From the NCBI RefSeq assembly GCF_002242805.1, contig NZ_MCGQ01000027.1:62001-126000 (forward strand): a stretch of 64,000 nt of DNA, given 5' to 3'. Origin of the DNA: Streptomyces diastatochromogenes. GTDB lineage: Bacteria > Actinomycetota > Actinomycetes > Streptomycetales > Streptomycetaceae. The translations under genes were made by a program, and so were the position numbers. Positions 1 to 7,347 of this stretch are shown in pieces; within the stretch, counting starts at the first letter, position 1, and every line of letters starts with the position of its first letter. The notes beneath the pieces are model-generated. The model had not been told where the DNA came from and did not search any database. It saw only the letters and a program-made list of their open reading frames with translations.

Positions 1-543
1 CAACTCCATCTCGCCCAGCAGCGTCTCGACCGTGGCGGGCTCACCCGGGAAACCGACGCCGATCTGCTTGCGCACCGGACTGCGGCCGCCGTCGCACCCG
101 ACCAGGTAGCGCGAGCGCAGCCGCGTGCCGTCCGCCAGCTCGACGGTCACCCCGTCCTCGTCCTGGCTCAGCCCGACCACTTCGCAGCCGCGCCGGATCT
201 CGGCGCCGAGTTCGAGGGCACGCTCGTCGAGCAGCCGCTCGGTGACCGGTTGCGGGGTGGCGACGCCGTACGGGTGAGCCGTGTCCAGCCGGTCCGGCCA
301 CGGCTTGATGACGCCGCCGAACAAGCCGCCGGCCTGGAACTTCTCACTGACCGCGAGGAACCGGTCCAGCAGGCCGCGCTGGTCCATGATCTCGACGCTG
401 CGCGCGTGCAGGCCCTGACCGCGGGACTGCGAGGTCGGCTCGGTCAGCTTCTCCAGCACGACCACGTGCACGCCGTGCAGCCGCAACTCACCGGCCAGCA
501 TCAAGCCGGTCGGTCCTCCGCCGACGACGATCACGTCGATCAT
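1..543 (-). CDS. rox: Rifampicin monooxygenase (FAD), 5' part; gene runs off the window
   Basis: Class A flavoprotein hydroxylase; Rox enzymes use FAD, NADPH and O2 to oxidise and inactivate rifamycins in the cytoplasm. About 180 N-terminal residues are present. The Rossmann GGGPTG motif lies near residues 7-12 and the GCDGGRS motif near residue 155. The stretch ESRGQGLH-type region here reads QSRGQGLHARSVEIMDQRGL, closely resembling Streptomyces Rox as I remember it. I chose ATG at 543 because homologues start MxDVIVVGGG; an in-frame ATG at 555 (spaced from GGAG) is also possible. The rifamycin-associated element upstream independently supports a rifamycin role. The C-terminus is outside the window. 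Alternative: another PheA/TfdB-type aromatic hydroxylase. Confidence 0.85.
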   Translation of the reverse strand, partial: MIDVIVVGGGPTGLMLAGELRLHGVHVVVLEKLTEPTSQSRGQGLHARSVEIMDQRGLLDRFLAVSEKFQAGGLFGGVIKPWPDRLDTAHPYGVATPQPVTERLLDERALELGAEIRRGCEVVGLSQDEDGVTVELADGTRLRSRYLVGCDGGRSPVRKQIGVGFPGEPATVETLLGEMEL

Positions 544-602
544 CACAGCCCCCATGTTTCTCCGCAGATTCTGGCTTCGGCGGGTGATTCTGCGGTACGA
601 CC

Positions 603-623
603 GGGGCCTTGCCGCAAGGCCCC
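603..623. promoter_or_regulatory. Rifamycin-associated element (RAE) upstream of rox
   Basis: A perfect inverted repeat with 10-bp arms, GGGGCCTTGC and GCAAGGCCCC, around one central C. Read toward rox it matches the conserved RAE found upstream of rifamycin-inactivating genes in actinomycetes. It lies 60-80 bp upstream of the rox start, a suitable place for promoter control. The match to RAE is from memory of the consensus. Confidence 0.85.
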
Positions 624-697
624 CTGTGCGCTATACGTTGAGAGTGGCAAGGAGCGTCTGACCTCCTCGCCCTTTCTTTTTGTCTCGACCCCTCAGG

Positions 698-712
698 TAC
701 CCCCACCGGGTA
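698..712. promoter_or_regulatory. CsoR-like copper operator (TACCC-N5-GGGTA)
   Basis: TACCC (698-702) and GGGTA (708-712) form a perfect 5-bp inverted repeat with a C-rich centre, inside the sequence GTACCCCCACCGGGTATC. This resembles the operators bound by the copper-sensing repressor CsoR in Streptomyces. It lies just before the start of a gene pair whose products carry copper-type Met/His motifs. Functional assignment is inferred. Confidence 0.5.
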
Positions 713-730
713 TCAGGTATCGTCGTGGCC

Positions 731-1165
731 ATGGTCGACGAACGCACACACAGGCTGGGCAGCGCCCGGTTGCTGTCGTTGTGCGCGATCCTGCTCGGTC
801 TGTTCCTCATGCACGGCTCACCGGCCGCCGCCGTCGACGGCTGTCACGGCCGGGCGGGTTCGACCCATGCCCTGCACGACAGCCACGACAGCCACGCCTC
901 CGCGACGGCATCGGCGGAGTCCGCACCGACCCAGCCCGGCACACTCCGGGCCACGGACGACATGGCCGCGCACGGCACGCTGTGCGTCGCCACTCCCGCC
1001 GAGCAGCGCATCCCGCTGCCCGTCGCGCCGCTCACCGCCCTCTTCGCGCTCGCCGCACTGGCGGCCTGGGCCGTTCACCGGGCATGGCGGCCCGGCGGGA
1101 CCGGTCGGCGCGGGCCACCGGGCGGGCGTGGTCTCCTCCTCCAGGTGTGCATCGCGCGGACGTGA
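731..1165 (+). CDS. Small His-rich membrane protein (DUF6153-like)
   Basis: A protein of 144 residues with an N-terminal hydrophobic segment (about residues 13-28), a His/Ser-rich extracytoplasmic loop containing HALHDSHDSH and two cysteines (DGCHG and GTLCVAT), and a second membrane span near residues 97-117. This architecture fits the DUF6153-like small actinobacterial membrane proteins often seen beside copper genes; no enzymatic motif is visible. Start is ATG 731; GTG 725 is in frame and equally possible, and the leader is very short. The CsoR-like operator lies about 20 bp upstream and a copper-type lipoprotein follows, so a role in copper handling at the membrane is inferred. Confidence 0.55.
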   Translation: MVDERTHRLGSARLLSLCAILLGLFLMHGSPAAAVDGCHGRAGSTHALHDSHDSHASATASAESAPTQPGTLRATDDMAAHGTLCVATPAEQRIPLPVAPLTALFALAALAAWAVHRAWRPGGTGRRGPPGGRGLLLQVCIART

Positions 1166-1274
1166 CAGGAACCGCGCCGGAGCAGGCCCCATGCGGGCTG
1201 CCCGGCCGCAGCAGCGTCCTGCTCGTTCCGCGCGCCACCCGGCGTGGTGCGCCACCCGGAAAGACTCCCCAGCG

Positions 1275-2186
1275 ATGTTCGCTTCCACCCGTTCCACCGT
1301 CCGTCGCCGCGCCCTCGCGGCCGCCGGCACCGCAGCCGCCCTCGCCCTGACGCTGGCCGCCTGCGGGTCCTCCGACGACTCCGCCATGCCGGGCATGCGT
1401 CACGGCAACACGCCGACCGCGACCTCCGGCTCCGCGATGAGCGGCATGCCCGGCATGGACCACGCGAGTGACGGCAACGGCCTGGCCGACGCCCAGGACG
1501 GCTACCGCCTCACCAGTTCCGACAGCACTCTGGCCGCCGGCAGGCAGACCACGTACCGCTTCGCCGTCACCGGCCCGGACGGCAGGCCGGTGACCGGCTT
1601 CGCCCTCGACCAGACCAAGCGGATGCACTTCTACGCCATCCGCTCCGACCTGACCGGCTTCCAGCACATCCACCCGACGATGGCCTCGAACGGCACCTGG
1701 ACCGCCGGCCTCTCCTCCCTCGCGTCCGGTCGCTGGCGGATGTTCGCCTCCTTCACGCCGGACAGCGGGAGCGGCAGGGGCAGGGACTTCGTCCTCAGCC
1801 GTACGGTCACGGTCCCGGGCCCGGCCGACAGGACCCGGCTGCCCGCCGCGGCCGACAGCACCGCGGTCGACGGATACACCGTCACCGTGGCGGGCAAGCC
1901 CATGGCCGGTATGGCGCAACCGCTGACCGTACGGATCACCAAGGACGGCAAGCCCGTCACCGACCTCCAGCCCTACCTGGACACCTACGCCCACCTGACC
2001 GCCTTCCACGAGGGCGACGCCGCCTTTGCCCACCTCCACCCCACGACGAAGGTCGACGGCGACCACGGCGGCCCGGACCTGTCCTTCCACGCCGAACTGC
2101 CCACCGCGGGCAATTGGCGGCTCTTCCTGCAGTTCCAGACCGGGGGCAAGCTCCACACGGCCGCCCTGACCCTGCGCGTGGGCTGA
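1275..2186 (+). CDS. Secreted Met/His-rich lipoprotein, probable copper-binding
   Basis: A 303-residue lipoprotein. The signal peptide ends in the lipobox LAAC (LTLAACGSS near residue 33). Just after it are repeated copper-type motifs: MPGMRH and MSGMPGMDH. The remaining two thirds contain His pairs such as QHIHP and AHLHP in beta-rich repeats resembling periplasmic copper-binding modules. Met-x-x-Met-x-His motifs favour Cu(I)/Cu(II) binding outside the membrane; this is family knowledge, not shown here. It follows the DUF6153-like gene by 109 bp on the same strand and probably shares its copper-responsive promoter. The ATG at 1275 has GGAAAG upstream; in-frame extensions further upstream lack codon support. 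Confidence 0.7.
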   Translation: MFASTRSTVRRRALAAAGTAAALALTLAACGSSDDSAMPGMRHGNTPTATSGSAMSGMPGMDHASDGNGLADAQDGYRLTSSDSTLAAGRQTTYRFAVTGPDGRPVTGFALDQTKRMHFYAIRSDLTGFQHIHPTMASNGTWTAGLSSLASGRWRMFASFTPDSGSGRGRDFVLSRTVTVPGPADRTRLPAAADSTAVDGYTVTVAGKPMAGMAQPLTVRITKDGKPVTDLQPYLDTYAHLTAFHEGDAAFAHLHPTTKVDGDHGGPDLSFHAELPTAGNWRLFLQFQTGGKLHTAALTLRVG

Positions 2187-2202
2187 CCTCACGGCACCGA
2201 TA

Positions 2203-2238
2203 CGACTCGTTGGCGGACCATGGTCCGCCAACGAGTCG
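2203..2238. terminator. 36-bp perfect palindrome, probable terminator
   Basis: Two 18-bp arms meet without a gap: CGACTCGTTGGCGGACCA (2203-2220) is followed by its exact reverse complement (2221-2238). It starts 16 bp after the stop codon of the lipoprotein gene. It would fold as a very stable hairpin with a 4-nt loop, so a terminator is the simplest reading; an operator for the downstream flavoprotein cannot be excluded. Confidence 0.6.
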
Positions 2239-2338
2239 ACCACATTTCGGCAATCTATGCCCCATATCGCATCTCTTTGTCGGTGCCTGGGTAACACTGA
2301 GCGGCGGAGTGGGGGCGGGTCGAGCAGTGGGGGGATGC

Positions 2339-3622
2339 GTGACGCAGTCGCTTCCGGAACAACGCCATGCCCATGAGCGTGCGTCGACCGGGAAAACAGG
2401 GATGCCGGTCGTCGTGGTCGGCGCCGGGCCGTACGGGCTCTCGGTCGCCGCGCATCTGCGGGCCGCGGGCGCGCCCGTTCGCATCTTCGGTGAGGTGATG
2501 GGCAGTTGGCGCCATGCGATGGCGACCGGCATGTTCCTGAAGTCCACACCGGCGGCCACGGACCTGTCCGCGCCCGAGCCGGGCGGGCGCCTGGCGGACT
2601 TCCGCCGGCTGCACGGTGAGCCGGAGCTGACCGAGCTGACACCCATCCCGTGCGACGTGTTCGTGCGCTATGGGCAGTGGTTCCAGAAGCGGTACGTCGG
2701 TGAGGTCGACCCCGCGCGGGTCGTGGCCGTCGACAGGGCGGCGACCGGTTCCGGTTTCACCGTACGGCTGGACGACGGTCAGGAACTCGCCGCCGCTGCC
2801 GTCGTCGTGGCCACCGGCCTGAACGGACTCGCGCACGTCCCGGACGAGTTACGGCGCCTCGCACCCGAAGGCCCCGGCATCGGAGCCCCGGTGTCGCACA
2901 CCAGCCACCACACGGACCTGTCGCGGTACGCCGGTCAGCGCGTCGCCGTCGTCGGCGGCGGCCAGTCCGCGCTGGAGAGCGCCGCGCTGCTGCACGAGGC
3001 CGGTGCCGAGGTTCAGGTGCTGGTCCGGGACGAACGCGTGCGGTGGGGCCTGACACCGGACCTGGCCCGGCCCTGGACCGAGCGGCTGGCCAGGCCCGCC
3101 TCCCCGCTGGGCACGGGCTGGGTCCTGGCCGCCGTCTGCAAGTCCCCGGGCGGCGTACGACGGCTGCCCTCGTCGGCGCGGCTGCTGCTGTTCCGGCGTG
3201 CGCTGGGCCCGTCGGGCGGCTGGTGGCTGCGTGACCGGGTCGAGGGCGTCGTACCGGTGCGCACGTCGTGCCGCGTCACGCGCGCCGAGGCAACCGGCTC
3301 CGCCGTTCACCTGGAGCTGGCGGAGCCCGACGGCCGGCGGGTGACGCTCGCCGTCGACCACGTGCTGGCAGCCACCGGCTATCGCCTCGACCTGGACGCC
3401 GTACCCTTCCTGTCGCCCGCCGTACGCGGCGCGGTGGCCTGCGTCCCCGGCTCGAAGGCCCCCGAGCTGACCGCGATGTTCGAGTCGTCGGTGTCCGGCC
3501 TGTATTTCACCGGATCGCTGGCCGCCCCGATGTTCGGTCCGATGATGCGGTTCGTGGCCGGCACGGAGTTCGCCGCCACACGCATCGCCCGGCACGCTGC
3601 CCGGCCGGCGTCGAAGCGCTGA
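2339..3622 (+). CDS. FAD/NAD(P)-dependent oxidoreductase (flavin monooxygenase-like)
   Basis: A 427-residue cytoplasmic flavoprotein. An N-terminal FAD fold carries GAGPYG (about residues 27-32), and a second Rossmann motif VVGGGQSA (about residues 199-206) should bind NAD(P)H. The ATG motif VVATGLNG and the C-terminal LAATGYRLD are typical of the flavin-containing monooxygenase/lysine hydroxylase superfamily. The substrate cannot be told. GTG at 2339 is preferred because of the strong GGGGGG ribosome site 5 nt before it; ATG at 2402 would remove 21 residues before the FAD motif. It stands alone between a palindromic terminator and an acetyltransferase gene. Confidence 0.7.
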   Translation: MTQSLPEQRHAHERASTGKTGMPVVVVGAGPYGLSVAAHLRAAGAPVRIFGEVMGSWRHAMATGMFLKSTPAATDLSAPEPGGRLADFRRLHGEPELTELTPIPCDVFVRYGQWFQKRYVGEVDPARVVAVDRAATGSGFTVRLDDGQELAAAAVVVATGLNGLAHVPDELRRLAPEGPGIGAPVSHTSHHTDLSRYAGQRVAVVGGGQSALESAALLHEAGAEVQVLVRDERVRWGLTPDLARPWTERLARPASPLGTGWVLAAVCKSPGGVRRLPSSARLLLFRRALGPSGGWWLRDRVEGVVPVRTSCRVTRAEATGSAVHLELAEPDGRRVTLAVDHVLAATGYRLDLDAVPFLSPAVRGAVACVPGSKAPELTAMFESSVSGLYFTGSLAAPMFGPMMRFVAGTEFAATRIARHAARPASKR

Positions 3623-3900
3623 AGCACGGCCGGCCCTGAAACGGCTTGCCGCACTCGTTCGACGTGTGGCAGGCTTCGGCGAGTTGACCTGCAGCGCTCC
3701 TGCACGACGAAGGACTGAAGCCATTGATCACGGCGTCCCCCAGCGGCCGCCGTCGGCACTGACCCCGCCCGCCTCTCCGGCAGCGGCCATCGGTGCCCTC
3801 GCGTCTCCTCACGGCGGCCCCACGTGCATCCCCTGTTCCCGGCCGACAGGCCGGTCCCGCAGCCCACTCGGCTGCCATCCCACGTGAGGTCATCATCATC

Positions 3901-4650
3901 GTGCACACCGACGTCCAGAACTTCGCCGTCGCCAACCTGCTGCGCCGTCCGGCGGCGGTCGAAGTCGCCGGCTTCGTCGCGGGCTTCGATCCCACGACGA
4001 CCAGCCCGTACGTCAACTACGCGACCCCGGTCCCCGGCGCCGAGCCGACCGACCGGGACGTCAGCGCCCTGATCGAGGCATTCCGCGAGCGCGGCCTCAA
4101 GCCCCGCCTGGAGTTCGCCCCGGACGCCGCGCCCGCCGTCGAACCGGCCCTGCGCCGGGCGGGGTTCGCGACGGAGGCGGTCCATGAGTACATGGTCTGC
4201 ACCCCCGCCACACTGGCGGTGCCGCCCGGGAGGATCGAGGTGGCGGTACCGGACACCGACGAGGACTACACGGCGATCGACTCGGCCCTCTCCGAGGCGT
4301 TCGGCGGTGAGTTCCCGCCCTCCGCGGAGGGCGCGGCCCGACTGCGGCGCACCCAGGAGAGCGGCGGGGCCGTGCGCTTCGTCCGGGCCGTCGACGGCGG
4401 CTGCGCCGGTGGAGCCATCTGCTCGGCACCCGCCCATGCCACGTCGGAGCTGGCGGGTGTGGGCACCCGGCCCGCGTACCGCGGTCGGGGCATCGCGGCC
4501 GCGGTCACGGCGGCCCTGGCCGAGGCCATGTTCGGCGGCGGGGCGTCCTCCGTCTGGCTCGAGTACTCGGGCGACGGGTCGCGCCGGGTCTACGGGCGGG
4601 TCGGCTTCCGGCCTCAGGGCACCCGCCTCTACCTGACGCTCGAAGCGTGA
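3901..4650 (+). CDS. GNAT family N-acetyltransferase
   Basis: A protein of 249 residues. The C-terminal half contains the acetyl-CoA binding motif A of GNAT enzymes, GVGTRPAYRGRGIA (about residues 182-195), followed by a helix and the YGRVGFRPQGT motif B-like end. The N-terminal half probably forms a second, degenerate GNAT-like domain. Substrate unknown. GTG 3901 is chosen because AGG lies 11 nt upstream and the in-frame upstream extension has poor coding character. The 278 bp before it contain no convincing gene. Confidence 0.7.
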   Translation: MHTDVQNFAVANLLRRPAAVEVAGFVAGFDPTTTSPYVNYATPVPGAEPTDRDVSALIEAFRERGLKPRLEFAPDAAPAVEPALRRAGFATEAVHEYMVCTPATLAVPPGRIEVAVPDTDEDYTAIDSALSEAFGGEFPPSAEGAARLRRTQESGGAVRFVRAVDGGCAGGAICSAPAHATSELAGVGTRPAYRGRGIAAAVTAALAEAMFGGGASSVWLEYSGDGSRRVYGRVGFRPQGTRLYLTLEA

Positions 4651-4691
4651 CCCACCCCCGGCGGGGGCCGAGCCGTGCTCAGCCCTCGCCG

Positions 4692-5068
4692 GGCAGTGGG
4701 ATCGCGGAGGCCGCCGGTGCGCCCTTCGGGTCGATCTGCCATCCTCCACCGTCGCGGACGGCACCCTCGCCGAACTCCACTTCGCCGACCCCTGCCCCAT
4801 CGCCACGGTCGCGATGGAGGTCGCCGGCACCAACGAGCCACTACGGCAGGCCACTTCTGAGGACTTCGAGAGCTGGGTCGACCATCTCGCCGCGTACTAC
4901 GCCGCAGGAGGCATTGCCGAGCCCGCCGCCCGGGAGACGGCCGGCTCGGTCATCGCCCTGCTGGAGGGCGCCTTCATGCTCGGCCGCGCGGCGCGCAGCA
5001 CGGCACCGGTCCTCGGGGCGGCCAAGGCGGCAGCGGCGATCGTACGGGCGGCACTGGCGGGCGAGTGA
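4692..5068 (+). pseudogene. Remains of a TetR family repressor gene
   Basis: Two pieces of one TetR protein remain in different frames. The end of the DNA-binding helix-turn-helix, IAEAAGAPFGS, is readable around 4701-4735. A shift then leads to the ligand domain ADGTLAELHFADPCPIATVA... starting near 4754 and ending in VIALLEGAFMLGRAARSTAPV and a stop at 5066-5068. The first 30 or so residues and the linker helices are missing. Deletion plus frameshift make it non-functional as a repressor; the 84-residue frame from ATG 4814 could still be translated. Confidence 0.7.
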
Positions 5069-5219
5069 CGGGGTCACCGCCGCTTTCTTAGCGGCATGTT
5101 AGATCTGCGCGGCGGCCCTTGTCCGGGTGTGGCGGGCGCCCGCATGCTCGGGCGCACTCAGGTTCCGGGGGCACTCTCCCGCTCCCCGATCCCACCGGAT
5201 TTCCCCACCTGGAGCCGCC

Positions 5220-6584
5220 ATGTCATCGTCTGCCGCCGTGCCCGGGAAGCCGCCAGCGGCCTCCCCCGGCAACCGCCGTCTCGCCCTCGTCGGCGGGTCC
5301 CTGGGCAACCTCGTCGAGTGGTACGACTGGTTCGTCTACGCCAGCTTCGCGATCTACTTCGCCGACTCGTTCTTCCCCGGCGACAACCCGACCACCAAGC
5401 TGCTGAACACGGCCGGCATCTTCGCCGTCGGCTTCCTGATGCGGCCGGTCGGCGGCTGGATCCTCGGGCGGGCGGCGGACCGGCACGGGCGCAAGAGCGC
5501 GCTCACCCTCACCGTCACCATGATGTCGGTGGCCGCCCTGCTCATCGCCGTCGCGCCCACCTACGGCCAGGCCGGCTACTTCGGCGCCCTGGTGCTGCTC
5601 CTGGCCCGGCTGCTGCAGGGCCTGAGCATCGGCGGCGAGTACGCCGCCAGCGCCACCTATCTGACCGAGGCGTCCGCCCGCGACCGGCGCGGACTCGGCT
5701 CCTCGTTCCAGTACGTGTCGATGACGTGCGGCCAGCTCCTCGGCCTCGCCATCCTGATCACCATGCAGCACACCCTGACCAAGGACCAGCTGGAGAGCTG
5801 GGGCTGGCGGATCCCGTTCGCGCTGGGTGCCCTGTTCGCCGTGGTGGTGTTCTGGCTGCGGCGCCGGCTGACCGAGACGGAGGCGTTCACCGAGGAGTCG
5901 GGCGACCGCACCGATTCCGCGCGCGGCACGATCAAGGCGCTGTGGGAGTATCGCCGCGAGGCCGGTCTCGTCATGGCGCTCACGCTGGGCGGCACGGTGG
6001 CTTACTACACGTACACCACGTATCTCACGAAGTACCTGATCGGCAGCGCCGGCATGGCCAAGTCCACGGCCACGCTGGTGAGTTTCACCGCGCTGACCGT
6101 CTTCGCGCTGCTCCAGCCCTTCGCCGGGATGCTCTCCGACCGGATCGGCCGCCGGCCGTTGCTGATCACCTTCGCGGTCGGCTGCACGGTGGGCACGTAC
6201 CCCATCATGACCGCGCTCGGCTCGGCGTCCTCGTACTGGTCGGCGCTGGGGCTGTCCCTGCTGGCCCTGGTCGTCGTCACCGGCTACACCTCGATCAACG
6301 CGGCCGTGAAGGCGGAGCTGTTCCCGACCCGGGTCCGCGCCCTCGGTGTGGCCCTGCCGTACGCCGTCGCCAACGCGCTGTTCGGCGGAACGGCGGAGTA
6401 CGTGGCCCTGTGGTTCAAGGACAGCGGTCACGAGAAGGTGTTCTTCTGGTACGTGTCGGGGTGCGCGCTCGTCTCGCTGGTCACCTACGTGCTGATGCCG
6501 GACACCCGCAACGCGGCCCTCAGCCGCGCCGAGGTCGAGGCGGACACCGGTCGCGACCCCAGTCCCGCGAGGGCCGTCCGCTGA
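5220..6584 (+). CDS. MFS transporter, metabolite:H+ symporter family (alpha-ketoglutarate/dicarboxylate permease type)
   Basis: A 454-residue inner-membrane protein with about 12 hydrophobic spans. NLVEWYDWFVYASFA near residues 27-41 is the hallmark of the MHS family (KgtP, ShiA, ProP type), as are RPVGGWILGRAADRHGRK in the loop after span 2 and QGLSIGGEYAAS in span 4. Proton-coupled uptake of a carboxylate is expected from the family; the exact substrate is not decided by the sequence. ATG 5220 follows GGAG with 5-nt spacing. A two-component system and a TAXI binding protein lie directly downstream, suggesting a carboxylate-uptake locus. Confidence 0.8.
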   Translation: MSSSAAVPGKPPAASPGNRRLALVGGSLGNLVEWYDWFVYASFAIYFADSFFPGDNPTTKLLNTAGIFAVGFLMRPVGGWILGRAADRHGRKSALTLTVTMMSVAALLIAVAPTYGQAGYFGALVLLLARLLQGLSIGGEYAASATYLTEASARDRRGLGSSFQYVSMTCGQLLGLAILITMQHTLTKDQLESWGWRIPFALGALFAVVVFWLRRRLTETEAFTEESGDRTDSARGTIKALWEYRREAGLVMALTLGGTVAYYTYTTYLTKYLIGSAGMAKSTATLVSFTALTVFALLQPFAGMLSDRIGRRPLLITFAVGCTVGTYPIMTALGSASSYWSALGLSLLALVVVTGYTSINAAVKAELFPTRVRALGVALPYAVANALFGGTAEYVALWFKDSGHEKVFFWYVSGCALVSLVTYVLMPDTRNAALSRAEVEADTGRDPSPARAVR

Positions 6585-6654
6585 CGCGGTGGTGACCCGG
6601 GCGGTGCCGCTTCCGTAAGCTGCCGCCCTGGTCACCACGGCACGAGGACTCTGC

Positions 6655-7347
6655 ATGCACGCGCTGCTCGTCGAGGACGACGACCGTATGGCCCAGGCCC
6701 TGACCACGGCTCTCGCCCAGCGCGGGCACACCGTGCGCAGGGCCGGGCGGGCCCTGGACGCCCTGCGGTACGTCCACGCGGCCGAGTTCGTGCTGCTCGA
6801 CCTCGGCCTGCCCGACCTGGACGGTCTTGAGCTGCTGCGCCGGCTGCGCACGGTGTGCGACGCGCCGCTGATCGTGGTGACGGCCCGCTGCGAGGAGCGC
6901 GACATCGTGCAGGGGCTGCGGGCCGGCGCCGACGACTACGTGGTCAAGCCGTTCCGGATGAACGAGCTGATGGCCCGGATCGACACCGTGCGCCGCCGCA
7001 CCGGGGCAGCGGCGGCCCGCGACACGGACGGCGGCGGGCGGCCCGTGCGCACCGGCGATGTGGAGATCGACATCGCGGGCCGCACGGTCACGGTCGCCGG
7101 CGCGGAAGTACGGCTCACCCGCCGCGAGTTCGACGTCCTCGCCTTCCTCGCGGCCCGGCCCGACGAGGTGCACTCCCGTGAGGAGATCCTGGACCGGATC
7201 TGGGGCGACGCCTTCCTCGCCGCGTCCCGGTCCCTGGACGTGCATGTGGCGGGCATCCGCGCGAAGACGGGCCGCGCCGAACTGGTGCGTACGGTACGGG
7301 GCTTCGGGTACCAGCTCGGCACCGAAAGCCACGGCGGGCAGCGGTGA
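6655..7347 (+). CDS. OmpR/PhoB-type response regulator (TctD-like)
   Basis: A 230-residue regulator. The receiver domain has the acidic pocket EDDD (7-10), the phospho-acceptor Asp in LLDLGLPD (about D49), a Thr in VVTAR and the Lys in VVKPF. The C-terminal winged helix spans about residues 130-225, ending in VRGFGYQLG. ATG 6655 follows GAGG. The stop overlaps the kinase start by 4 bp (GTGA), so the two are translationally coupled. It probably controls the neighbouring permease and binding-protein genes, as TctD does for tricarboxylate uptake in other bacteria; this is inference. Confidence 0.85.
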   Translation: MHALLVEDDDRMAQALTTALAQRGHTVRRAGRALDALRYVHAAEFVLLDLGLPDLDGLELLRRLRTVCDAPLIVVTARCEERDIVQGLRAGADDYVVKPFRMNELMARIDTVRRRTGAAAARDTDGGGRPVRTGDVEIDIAGRTVTVAGAEVRLTRREFDVLAFLAARPDEVHSREEILDRIWGDAFLAASRSLDVHVAGIRAKTGRAELVRTVRGFGYQLGTESHGGQR

